Assembly: GCA_022113835.1 (NCBI GenBank)
Contig: JAILWY010000018.1
Location: 15,973,501-16,037,500 of the forward strand
Direction of reading: 5' to 3'
DNA length: 64,000 bases
From: Atopsyche davidsoni
Taxonomy: Eukaryota; Arthropoda; Insecta; Trichoptera; Hydrobiosidae
The position numbers and the translations under genes were made by a program. Below, one piece after another: positions 37,101-49,739 of this stretch (position 1 is the first letter of the stretch; every line of letters starts with the position of its first letter). The notes beneath the pieces are model-generated. The model ran no database searches, was not told the DNA's origin, and was given only the letters and a program-made list of their open reading frames with translations.

Positions 37101-40100
37101 AATTACATAATCGAGTGCGGCTTGTAAATCATCTCATTTCGTTGCTTCCGCCATGTCAGAGTATCGATAACAATGGGCTCGCCACCTTTTGGATCTGATT
37201 TTGTAACAAAGTTTAACAATAAGTGTATAGAAGACATGCCTTGAATAGTTAGAACGAGCGCACAATGGCCGAGGATGCTGAGCGACAGCTTCGAGCGCAG
37301 AGACAATTGGCGTATTGACACCGATGATGTTGCTGGATTTGAATAAAAGCAAAGCCAGTATTTATTCATTATGTGTTGCGATAATACTTAACTGCCAGTC
37401 TATGTCATTTCACTTTCTCGTCGATTAAAATCACACTCATCTAAATAATATATAATATAAATTAAAAAGTCTATTATTTTTTTTTACGTATCTTTGAAAA
37501 GTTATTTTAAAAATAATATTTTTAATCATTCTTGAGCTCTTCTCAGAGACGCATATTAAATTAACACAGTACAGGCGAATTGCCAAAATCGCCTTTGTTC
37601 AAAACTGCTGGTGTATATGTAAATACGGCTGACTTGTAAATCCGGAAACAAGAGAGAAGGTATTTGTCCTCTTACATCATTTTGATCAAAATCAAACATC
37701 ACGACGTATAATGTTAAAAGAAGATTTTTTAGCAATTAAGTTGCTGCAATTGCATTTTTTTTTTCAATCTTTAAAAATAATAGAGAAAAACTGTTTTTTA
37801 CTGATTCATCATATAGAAGTATATTTTATATTACAAGTAATTTTACGGATAATGCATTTTATCAATAGTTTGTAAAAAAAATATATGTGATGTAATCTAA
37901 TATTAAATTTTACTCCATCGTTATACTATTCGACAAACTGAATATAAGCATGTTTTGTTTTATGTTAGTAATTCCTTTGTCGAAAACTTCAAAGGCGTAG
38001 TACATATTTAACAAAGGTCTTTAAAAGTTCATAAACCACGATGACATGCTTAAACTTTCTTCAGTACATTATTGAACATGCGCCGTGGCTACTTAGGCAA
38101 ATGTAATCTTGCATAAGGCGAATTGTCTCCTCGGTAACAGCAAATACCTATTATCTTCCATAACCAAACATTTACAACACATTTCTGGCTCTTCCAGCAT
38201 TACTTATTTATTACTCAATACGTTACTACAAAACCATTCTTACTGAAGCTTTACAAAAGGTGCCAAAATACTATTTTATCACAACTCAATTAAGAACACT
38301 CGGTTAGGTCTTCAAACGAGGCGACATTTCAATGAGATTTTACATTTTCTGGGAACCGTCAAGTTTTCAAAATCTCAAGACATTGATGAATTACTTTAGG
38401 AATGTCATAAATTAGCACGAAATAGCATTGAACTTTTAGAATAAAATGGTTATACGTGGGATTTCATTTTGATATTTTCATCCGTTAAGGATAAAAAGAT
38501 GCAACATAATAAATAGTTCTCATACACGCATGCCAATGATCATATATTATTTAAGATAAATTATTTAAGAAAAACAAACCACATAAATCTTAATTTCAAC
38601 ATTAACAAATCGCGGTGCTTACAAGGCTGACATATATTTATCATTTTCGGATATCCCAAACAAGTTCATTCACAGTTTTTAAATCCAATCATTCACAGAA
38701 GTGTGCCGGTTTTAGATAAGTGATTGCGACAGGCAATCGATCTTTCGTTTAATCAGCTAACTTTTTTATATCTTTTTTTAGTAGTAATATAATGTAACTT
38801 TTATGCAACAATATAATATATATTAGTCTATACGATCGGATGTGCATGTTTTATATTTCCTGAGAATCAATCAATTCAAAAAGTTCGTACATCAAATTAA
38901 ATTTAGAAATGATAGTCAATTAAGTCACTGCACTTTTTTATAAAATATTTATATTTATAAATGATAACATACTAGTCATTAAATAGATTGGAAGTAATAC
39001 TATTATTTTTGACATCGTTTTTAGATACGTTCTGGTGTAAGTTTTGGTGGAACACCATATTATTATTTTTACTATCAACACCAATAAAGATTCTAACATG
39101 CATCTTTTCATATTAAAAATTAGAAGTTTTATAATGTCTCAACCTTTAACATTTAAAACATTACGACATTAAGACTTCCCATGCAAAAAATATTTGTTTT
39201 GATCTATTTGATTTTTTTTTTTAAACACTTTTTTTTTTATGCACACAAATATTAAATAGCCTTTTTATGAGTGAAATGTCGACTTAATGATTTTCATTGG
39301 TTGTTACCTCCACTTGTAGCTCCCGTCATGGTTAATTTCCTGCTCCTGTTTCAGAATGGGGATGGGCTCCGTAGAGGGTCCTTGGGGAGCTGCCAGCGCA
39401 ACGGCGGCGAACGCAAAACATACTACCTGTAAACAATAATAATTATATTGAAATCTGCACTTAAAAAATACTGAGCACAAATTACGGTGATAGTACGTTA
39501 AAGACTTCTCGTGGTTAGAACTATTAACAAAAATTACATCGAATCATTTTCTTACAAAATAAAACGTAATGCAGGTTTGCACAATGCAAACATCTATTAA
39601 AAAAATAATTTAGCTAATATCAAGGGCGTTTTAGTTCATTTGATTTAAGTATTTAATAAATAATGTTTTTTTACATAGAAGACTTAGAATTAATTTTAAT
39701 ATTAATAATCATTAATATGCAGTTATGTTTCTAAAGTCTAAATAAAAATATTAATGTTATGTTACAAACGACCAGTTAAATCTCGGTTTAAATAATTTGG
39801 GATCCAACCCTTTGGTGCTTTTAGACCTGGTGGTGGAACTGGTCACAATAAAGAAACAAATAATGTAGAAATATCACTTAATTTCTTATTCATTAAATTT
39901 ATATATTTAAAGAGTAATAATACTCAAAAATTTATTATATTCTTCTGCAACTCACCTATTATTTATGCAATTCTTTTTAATATACAATTACTTATTATAT
40001 TATCATGCATAGTTTTTAAAGCAACAAATCCCTGTATCATCTTTTCAAATATTATTACTTTTAAATAATTTAAGCTTTATCTTTAAAAACTGGCATTTAT

Positions 40101-40699
40101 TAAAAAAAAAATTTGCAATCTATATGCTAGTATAATTACAACGAAAAGTTGATAAAGTGGTCTTGGTTGAAAATACACCCAACACATTTTATAAATCATG
40201 TATTATTATTAAGATTTGTTATCCAAAGCAAGGAATATACTCAGATATCGGAAGCAACGTAAAAAAATTCACATTCGTCACAATTATGGTAATTTTTACC
40301 GCATTTTTGTCATTATGAAGTATTCAAATGTATACTTATAATAATTTATGCACATTTGGAAGTGCTTCTGTTTGTGATATTAATTGAGAAAATAAATTTT
40401 AAATTCATAAAAAAAATACTTTCCCAACGATAAAGTTTTTTTTACTTATGATTAATAATTTAAGCAAAATAAAAAATAAAAATTAAGGGTGTTATGTCGT
40501 AGTTGTTTAAAATAATTTCTAGTTTAAAAAATATTTATAATAAAACAAATTTTTTTTTTTTCGTTATATTAAATTCAGCGCAGAGATTGTCGAATATTAT
40601 TTTCTTTAAAATAAAATTTTTATTTATATGGCTATAGCATGATTTAAACTTAGTATCCGTATCCGCAAGACAGTGGGGGTGACTTACGAGGAACTTCAT
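34198..40699 (-). CDS. Gene D: RR-1 cuticular protein, 4 exons, 132 aa
   Basis: Predicted secreted chitin-binding cuticle protein. Exons: 40688-40699, 39308-39426, 36354-36474, 34198-34344 (12+119+121+147 nt, in frame, stop TAA at 34198-34200). Donors are GTAAGT, GTAACA and GTAAGC. The signal peptide [16 protein letters not shown] is cleaved before APQGPS. The lead-in is [16 protein letters not shown]-1 spans about 38-105: [31 protein letters not shown], then [16 protein letters not shown]. The tail is [21 protein letters not shown], nearly identical to that of gene C. Two long introns (2.8 and 2.0 kb) interrupt the RR-1 coding region, so no single open frame covers it. The nearest clear downstream AATAAA candidates are at 33528-33533 and 33507-33512, giving a long 3' UTR that would include the CTGACCA minisatellite. 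Confidence 0.93.
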
Positions 40700-40789
40700 G
40701 ATAGCGGGGGTGGTGTTGCACTGATTTCACTGAATAACGCAGGCACTGAGCGACAGGGAACTTGTGATACGGAGCCGTGTCATCCTCCG

Positions 40790-40797
40790 TATTTATA
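40790..40797 (-). promoter_or_regulatory. TATA box of gene D
   Basis: TATAAATA on the minus strand, 91 bp upstream of the start codon, flanked by GC-rich sequence. A CTCAGTGC initiator-like motif lies near 40743-40750, somewhat farther away than usual. Confidence 0.75.
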
Positions 40798-40965
40798 CGA
40801 ATTTCCACCGCCGGTGGGGCGCCGCCGAGGCTGCCAGGGCTGCGGCGCCGTGGCGCTCGCAGGCGCAACGTTTCGATCTCACTTTTGTTCACCAAAAAAC
40901 CTGTGTTCCTGGTTGTTATGCTGAGTTTCATGTTAAGCTTCAGACGTTTCGGTCCCAGTACTACA

Positions 40966-40998
40966 TCCATCTTCAGGGACTCAAACCCTGAAGATGGA
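40966..40998. repeat. 13-bp inverted repeat in a TE-like tail, upstream of gene D
   Basis: TCCATCTTCAGGG (40966-40978) and its exact reverse complement (40986-40998) are separated by ACTCAAA. On the minus strand the left arm continues into CTGAAGATGG and, 19 bp on, GGGACCGAAACGTC. That wording recalls the ends of some retroelements, including Penelope-like ones (from memory). Confidence 0.55.
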
Positions 40999-43900
40999 CC
41001 AACACAGCACCCAAGGACACAGTGCGCACTTCAACATCCACGAGCACTTTTATCCATCGTTAAAAAAAACATCCAAACATTATATTAAATAATCATATTA
41101 ATAATTGGCGTACATAAAAATATTTTTTCATGATTTCAGTAAATACCAAAAAGTGTCATGATAATATCAACCCTGCGCAAAATAAATACAGTGGTATACG
41201 AGTCCGCCACCCGCTCATCATAACTTCAAAGGTTATCACACACACGCTGGAGGCACACGGACGCACACACTTCCATATACAGATTGGAAACACAAACAAA
41301 CGCACCGCACACTTGTAGACGATGCTCGTAGGCGATCCGGGGGATCGCTGAAATTAAAAAAACCTTTCGTAAGTCCCTTTCTCTACCAAAGACGATGAGC
41401 TTCACCTCGCCCAGGTTGACCCTGGCCATCCACATGAGTACCAATTAATCTTAATCGATTTAATATATCCTTAAAACATAAATAAAAAAATCGAGTTAAA
41501 GTTCGACTAAAACAATAATAACTTAATGTCAGCGATGAACTATTTTTAAAACATATATTCAATGACTGCTTCTCATTATAAAAATGAGATTCCATACATC
41601 ATCTCATCATGCTCTGACTAATGCCTTGCTTTCAAGGAAATTGACTTGGTTTAAATAGTCTAAACGCATGTATTAATAACTGTGTGTTATGTGTTAACAA
41701 TCATTGGTAATTAAAATTTTGAATCGGTACTATTTTCATTTTTAATGTTTTTATTAATCGTACAATTTACTATTACCATCAAGTGTTTTTCCAAGATATT
41801 CCTTAAAGCTGTTATGTGAAAAGAAAAAAAATTTGAAAAATAGTATATTGTTGCGCAAAAAATGCGAAGATATTAATAAAATATGAACAATGGATTATTT
41901 TTAAAAATATATAAGAAATGACCTCAGAGCTAAGTGTGCTCGCTAATATGCACACATATGTTAAGCAACAAAGCAATGTACGCCATTTACCATTTGCAGA
42001 AGACGTCTATTTTTTATTTTGGTTAGATCATTTAGAATCGATCGCGTATCAGGTAATCCCAGCACAATACGGTTGCAGACAAGTCTATTCGAATTATTGG
42101 TAGTGGCAATTTTCTGTTTCAAAACATACTCCGGGTAATTTATCAAGATTTCTCACCGCCATTCGGAGCCGAGCCGGGCCCGACGCGGCCTGAGCTTTTA
42201 ACTCACAGGCAGCAGAGAATGTGTATTCTCATAAAACCTTTTCCTTCTTTGATTGATACTATTGTTCCCATCTGTTATAACAAAAAAAAAACAGAAAAAC
42301 ATCCGCAAACGTGGGCATCATTATATAGTGCAAACATTTATAAATAAGTAGCATTGTATAAACTGAACTAAATTCTTTTCTTTAAAAAAAAAACTCGTAT
42401 ATGACCTCCGCACAGACAACTTGTGATTTTTTTTTATTGAAAATAAATAATTATACCAAGATATAAAGTATAACGAGTTATAAATGTGTTTATACTAAAA
42501 TATTTAAACCCTAATGAAAAAAAAATAATTAACACAACGCATTCAATTTTTTTTCAATAATATAAAAATATGTTTAGATTTATTATTATAACATTTAATT
42601 TTAAAAAATCACAAAAGGGTTGCACCGCATTTTGTTCATATAATTAATATTTATGAATTTGGTCAAAAACGTAAATTTTGTATTTATTTAACTACTAAGA
42701 GAATTATAAAGTCTCTGATACGTTTTGCTCCTGAGCATTATTTGTTACAGCCTGCTAAGTACTATATTTTACATAATGAATATTTATTTAATGCCAGTCT
42801 CTCAGCAGTGCTTTAATGGTTACAATTTTATAATACAGCTGAATTTATTGCATATTGATACAACATGCCTGCCTACCTTAAAGATCATCCCGGATGCAGA
42901 CCATTCCGGATCAGACTTGAACTTTTACATTTTGTTAGTTTTCTTAATGATACATGAATTAAAAGTTAACCCAATATAATAACATCAGCTCAGTAAATTA
43001 TATAACAAAATACTCAACGGCTTTTTTTATGTTTTCAGATAATGTGCAAGATTCAATGAGTTTTGTGTATTTGATAATAAAGATTATTGAAAGGGGGCGG
43101 TAGAGATTGGATATGTATTTTTTTAATAATTTTTTTTAAATAACTACATATTTTTTACGCTAAAACTCCCATGGAACTTTGGATATAGATTTATCCACTG
43201 GCTACACGATTATATTTATACAAATTGTTATCATTCTCTGAAATCGTAGATCGTGTAGATTTGTATTTTACTCATTAGCTATATATTTTGACGGTCACGA
43301 TTAAGTGTTAATAATACCTTGTTCGATATTTTCATATTAAAAATGGATTGATGTTTTGTTATAAAAGTTTCATCTACTCAACACTTACATAAAAAAACAG
43401 TTCGTTACGGATCAAACTATGCGATATAAGTATTATATCACATTTTCTTCTTCATAAGTTCATCCGTGATTTTACAAATACATAAAAAATAGAATAAATC
43501 GACCTACGTTATGTGAATTCAATACACTTTGTTATATTCTTCTATCGATACCGTCAAGCTATAAATCAACGTTTATTTATATTTCATGTCAGAAATATTT
43601 TTTGCATTCAATGAAGTTCCTAAAATAAAAAAAACGTTAATTTTCACAACCTTAAATATTAAATAATAAAACGCGATACAAATCGAAACTAAACTTTTAA
43701 TACAAATCAACTTATGATGTCCAGGTTATAAGTTATTTTATTTAATATATTATTGGTATGTAACTTAATATTGCGAAAAAAATAAGAGTTCATTGTACTT
43801 AAAAATTGTAATCAGCATGATTTATTTTGGCAATTTGAAAAACATGTCGTTCAATGACCCCATTTATATTTGATAGATTTGAACAACCACCCACTCAATA

Positions 43901-45703
43901 CAAAAACTGTTACTGCAGTTTGTTAAAAAAATGAGTGCTGTAGTATTAACCCACAAACGATTGATACTTGATACGTGCTTGTGAGCCTGCGCAGTAAAGT
44001 TCGATCTATCATATAAATAGCATTCATCTCTGAAATATACGCCCGTATCCCCAAACAATAAATTACGTAGAAGACGTGCGTTCTCTCGAGTGGCATAAAG
44101 AGACGCTCTGCAAGTTAATGTCAAAGGATGCGTTTGAAACGTAAGAGTTGAAAAATGCCGCCGTCCTAGGTAGCTCTGGCGGGGAGTCTGTTGCTATGAA
44201 TATAGAAGTAAATAAATCACAGGTGAAGGTGACGTAACTTCTAGAATGGCAGATAGGTTTTGTATTGTAATTATAAATTTATACGACAGCATCATGGTCA
44301 TTTTTTTGACGCATTTTCCACAGTAAGAGTTATTCATCGATAGATATTTCATGGGAATTCTCGTCCATTAACATCTAAAGCTCATCTCAAACACATCGCA
44401 GATTAATTTCTGTTTTTGATATCTTTTTTATGTTAATTGACAATAGTTGAACGTCTTCCGGGTATTAGCTTCAAATTAGTCTGCTTGTCTTTTGAGTCAA
44501 TATTTTACGTAATAATAGTAATTAATAAATCGGAGATTGAAAAACATAAATTTGAATATCATAAATATGACTCAAAGTATCTCTATTGCCATTTTTAGAA
44601 TTGACTGGCTATTTATAAATAAATATTGTCTTTTTTGAGTTTCCGAGAATTCATGGCTTCAACAAAATTTCAATTTTATATTAAACCACAATAAAGCTTC
44701 TGAGATTTTTTTGCCGAAATAAGTAAGGAATTTATTTAGTCATAAAATGACCTTACAAAATTCCATGGGATTTTCGGGTAGTAAATTCGTCTTTTGTGAT
44801 AGCACTTCTTAGTATTTAAAATTATAATTAGCAGCACTATATACAATTTACGATGCATAAAAACTACATTTTTATTTGAATATACAGGATAAAAAATACT
44901 TGTGAATTCCAAAACTACCTACAACATACCTACAAATATACTGAAACCAAACATTATTGACAATAATGATAACATCAAAAGGAATGTATAAAATTAACAA
45001 ACTGACTTATCTCTTAATAAACATGTCTTTCTTGCAAGAAGTATTTTAATTTAAAGTAAAGTTATGGCATAGTTTTTATTTATTTTTGTAAAAATTTTGA
45101 TATTGAATTCTAAGGTCACCGTGCATATTTCGCTTGGGGCAAAATATATATTATTAGTAACATTTCATCTAAAACTACTTTAAACATTAGATTCGATCAT
45201 TTACTTAAAGCGTTAATTTGCTTATTTATTGAATTACTAACACCCTATCGTTTCAATACTCACCAGATTTTTTGAAACTTACAAATCCTAACTTTGATCA
45301 AAGAGAGAAAATGTATCTTATTTTGTTTAGTAAAATCTATTTAAACGTGATCTAGCTTCATATGCAAGTCACTGTCATAGTTCAGATGTAAACACATTGT
45401 TAGCAATATACAAAGTTAACTATATTTTAGTGTTGGATCTACGATAATACAGGTAAACTCCTTTATGATGAACGGGTGTTAATTTACATAATACCACAAA
45501 AAACTCATTTTTTTTTAAATAAAATAGCTAAGCTATCAAAAAAAAGGTAGCTTCGCTGGTCTGAAAGTGATAAGTGCACATCAAGCGTGGTCGACTAGAA
45601 GATCAAGGCTGCCAGCATGGCGGGACGGAGGCTGAGATTCACGTTGCGTAGAGCAGCTGCAATGATGATACTTTTATTATAATCCTCCAGTAATTTTCCA
45701 CGT

Positions 45704-45730
45704 TTATCTCGTATTTCACATACGAGATAA
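45704..45730. repeat. 11-bp inverted repeat
   Basis: TTATCTCGTAT (45704-45714) and its exact reverse complement (45720-45730) are separated by TTCAC. Function unknown. Confidence 0.6.
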
Positions 45731-46364
45731 TCACATACCGAATCAAATACGTGTCAAAAAATATAATCAAAGCATGGTGTCCAACGGTTAGGCAATTAAT
45801 GAAGACTCACACTGCTGTCAGTGCTTTTCTATAAACGTGAATACAAATGGTGCAGGCCGAGCTTGGGTGGTGGGTAATCACAATTTATTGCGGTTTCCAA
45901 GTAGGCTACCTTCAGTGTGAGACATCTTGTCTATATCCATCTTCTCACAGATTTCTTTTTAAGAATGGATTGATCACTCCTACGCTTTAAAGATTTACAA
46001 TATAATACAGATATTAAAATGTCGTCATCATTTTTAATACACGCGTTTTGTTAAAAATAAGGTATGTTAAACAGTCGTGAGAAATTTATAAAATTCACCG
46101 AAACGTACATCTAATATCATTCAAGATTTTATTTATATATTTTTATGTGTGTATTTTACATATGCACTTCATGAATAAATACTGAAAATGAAATGCGTTG
46201 TACTGACATGAATTACTAGATTAATAATTATGGTTATGCTTGGAAAAACAGTAAACGTGAATTCTATAAATTATTCGATATATCAGATTTGAACATTTCA
46301 ATCATAATTGTTTGACATTGAAAAATAAATTTATGAAATTTAAAGAATATTAACTTGTGTGTAA

Positions 46365-46388
46365 AAAATTATAAGATCTTATAATTTT
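46365..46388. repeat. 24-bp perfect palindrome
   Basis: AAAATTATAAGA followed directly by its reverse complement, with a further AAGATCTT-like echo just downstream (TTTTAAGATCTT). Could be chance in AT-rich DNA. Confidence 0.55.
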
Positions 46389-49300
46389 AAGATCTTGTAT
46401 GCACTCTCAATATAAATTTAATTTTAAAAATACAGCTGCCTTATATGTAAGCCAGTCCAAGCCACTGGACCGCACAATTTCCTGGAGAACGTTCCGTGAG
46501 CATCCGCGTATAGTTTGTTCCGCGGGAGATGCCTCACAGAATAATTATAAGATGCCGTGGCCTGATAAGCCAAAATATGTTTTTTGTAAGTTGTGATAAA
46601 TGTATGTTGGACTTTATGCCGAACATTCAAATAATAAAACCAATTAGTTTATAATGACATTTGAAAGGATATTTATTTATTGTATTGACTCCCTTACCTA
46701 TAATGCTTTATCCTGTCTTGAAAATAATATATTCAGTATAGGTAATGTTTTTATAAATAATTATTCATTGATATTAAAATAAACTTCATGAATATTATTT
46801 TTTAACTAATTTATATAATATATACACCTTTGACAAGTCACAAACCCTAGTTAACGTGTAATTACATTCTGCTGTGTATGTCCATTAAATAATTAGTTTT
46901 TCCTTACCGAAGTATTTCTCAGCCTGGTCGTTTTATTTATTTTTACTCCTACTTTATTCCATCCCACGCTCATTAGTAAGTAGCCCACTCTTCAATAGTG
47001 CTAATTTTTATTTAAAATAAATGAAAGTCTCCTGTAATAATTCAACTGTCAAGTCAACGAACCTTATCGATTCTACGCTACCACAATATAATATTCGGGA
47101 ATTGAGCACCACGATGACTCACCATCATAAATATATTTTTGCATCATGGGACACTCTTCGGTAGCTTCAATCAACGAAAAAAAAAAAAGATTAATGAAAG
47201 CATATAATGTACCTTCTTATTCATGTTACACGTTGATATTTTAATCCATTTCATACATCACTTTGGATGTTACAAAGTTCACGGTTTTATATGACTACAC
47301 AAAAAAACTATATGAATCATAGTTCAAAATATAAAAAAGTCCCGAGTAGTTTGCGTCCTAGAAAATTTTCACGTTCAAACAATTTTATGAAGACATTGAT
47401 ACTTGCATAATATAAGCAAAGTGTAAATGGCTGTTCTCCGCACATACGTACTATAAATTCCTCGTCAATTGTTCAAACCTTTTGAATGTGCATAATCGGC
47501 GGCAAAGGGGCAAGCGGCGGGGCGAGGGCGGAACATGGCGGTGCGTCTGCAGCGGCCGGACGCAGATGCGTCAACACTCAGTCACTCGCTCTTTGCGCAC
47601 ATCCACTCCTCTCGTGTTCTCACAGACGGCCTTGCTGTTGGTTGAGTCTGAACTCACCTTCAAGTTGATTGATATTTTTCAATCAATTTAGGACATCCAT
47701 ATGTGATGCTTTATGCCATTTTTTAGTATAACAATTTAACATAAAATGAGGATCCTTTACGAAATTTACCTTGCCGAGCGAGCGAAAACTTCAAGCGCCG
47801 CAGACGCGATAGCGCATTTTTGTGTTCCCGATGTTTATAAAGTCGTTTTATGAAATAAACACAGGCTATTAAATTTGATTGCGTTTATCAAATTAAAAAA
47901 GTATTCGCCATTAATAAGCGCCGGCTTTGCGATGCGATTTTCAACACGAGTGTGTAACCTATTAAATAATGAAAAATAGCCGACGATAACCGATGGCTCC
48001 GGTAAATCGATTGTCTGCTTTATCGAACTGTTATGAAACAGATATTCTCCGTTTACTCAAAATGGATACACTATTTCATATTACTTAATACAGCCGATTT
48101 TGTCTGGAACTATATTGAACGATAATACTGTCGACCTACTAATTATAGCTAGAGATAGTATTATTTATGTTTTCTTTCAAAATGTGAATATGAATCCGTA
48201 CGATCCATATATTTCATTTGAAAAGTTCACGCGTTGTTTATTTGTATAGTCATATTTTAACTACAAAAGGGATATATATATTAAAAAAAAAAACTATTGT
48301 GAAAAAATATCGAAATTACTCACTCGCACAATCAACAGCCGCGGCCTCATAAACAGCGCTTCGCAACATACAATACCGCGTCAGTTTCTCTCAAATTCCT
48401 TTTACGCTGAAAACAGTCATTACTCCGAAATGTTTATCCCTTGGATTGGGAAGAAAGTGAGTCTCGGGCGAGGAGCTGGTGGTTGAACCTCCGGCCGGGC
48501 CATGAGCAGGTCAGCGCCAGGTCAGCACTTGCACAAGCCGCGACTTGGGTTGGCCAACACCGGTGTACCCCGCCAGTACCCGCCGGCTGCCAGCGACAGA
48601 TCCGTCTTCTTGCCGTAGTACGATTTGTGTAATATGATTATGAATTATGCGATTTTGCAGTCAGATCCAATATTTATACGGCCGAGAAACTCCGGTATCT
48701 TTTATTGAATCGCTTTATTGATCGCGGAGTCAGTCGGGTCGTAAGCGTCGTTAAAATTTCAAGGACGCGTTTCCAAATTATTTGAATTTAAATTGATATA
48801 ATATTTCAATCTTGACCGTGCAAAATCGGCCATTAAAATAGCATTTGTTATCGAGCCTGTCCTAATAGATGATTTGTATATGTTGGATGTGTATGCAGTG
48901 TGTGTTAAAAAAAAATAAAAAATATGTTTAATTTTGAGTATTTTTTATTATTATAAATACACTTTACAATAAAATACACTATGCACAGTAATGGTTGATT
49001 TTTCGATGACTTTTTACTATTTCAAGCTTAAGATCATGAAATGATTTTATCGGAAAAGTAATGATTATGAAAGTATTGATGAAATATAGAAGGCCGGTTG
49101 AGGAAAGTGAGTATGAAGAGTAGCTTGATGGTCGTAACCTATTAGAAATTAGACAATGAAATTACATGAATCACACGAACTGTTCGTTCGGTGCGATGAA
49201 ACACTGATGTGGTGGATCTCTATCTACATTGCGAATGAAATATATCATTCCGATTAACTGGCCTTACATAAATACATTCATTCTAATCACTGCATTACGA

Positions 49301-49739
49301 AGGTTATTTAAGAACTTAGATTATATGGAGATTCGTAAGTCATAAGACGTAGCCGAGTCGCTTTACAATAATTACAATTCTATAGCTTATTTCTTATTTC
49401 AATGTGAAATACTTCAATTTCAGTTTCAGATATTTATAAAAAAAATCTATAAATATAACGAAACAAATAATGCACGCATTGTCAAATTTTCAGATTCGCA
49501 ACCTTAACAATTTCAGAACGAGACGAGAACATTGATTGGCAACGTTCACATGAACGCGGTGGGTATGTATTCTTTTCAGGTGTCAAATATTGCAGGCATT
49601 ATCGGCTTTACGCCACAGCTTTTGCGATATTACAGAATACTGACATTGGAAAGGAGATAAGCTATGAACACGGGCGTTACACCTGGAAGAGGGGCGGGAG
49701 GGATGCGCTGTCGTGTGCTCGGAGACCGGCTCGGCATTT

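Larger units (their letters stand above)
40798..49739. other. Large gap between genes D and E
   Basis: About 9 kb, mainly AT-rich. It holds an inverted repeat at 40966-40998, palindromes at 45704-45730 and 46365-46388, and GC-richer islands near 42160, 44000-44170, 45550-45660, 46440-46570, 47480-47660 and 48440-48700. The islands look like exons or promoter regions but no protein family was recognised in them, on either strand. Confidence 0.45.

Noticed and set aside
37103..37369. Overlapping minus-strand frames of 88 and 72 codons inside gene D intron 2
   Set aside because: Two frames are open over the same DNA and neither shows a domain; the island is mildly GC-rich and could be an element fragment, but I cannot support a gene.
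40940..40980. Hammerhead ribozyme
   Set aside because: CTGAAGA and GAAAC occur in order, but stems I and III and a correctly placed cleavage triplet could not be drawn.
40673..41088. Several overlapping open frames on both strands near the gene D start
   Set aside because: They arise from the GC-rich promoter and first exon of gene D and show no family signature.
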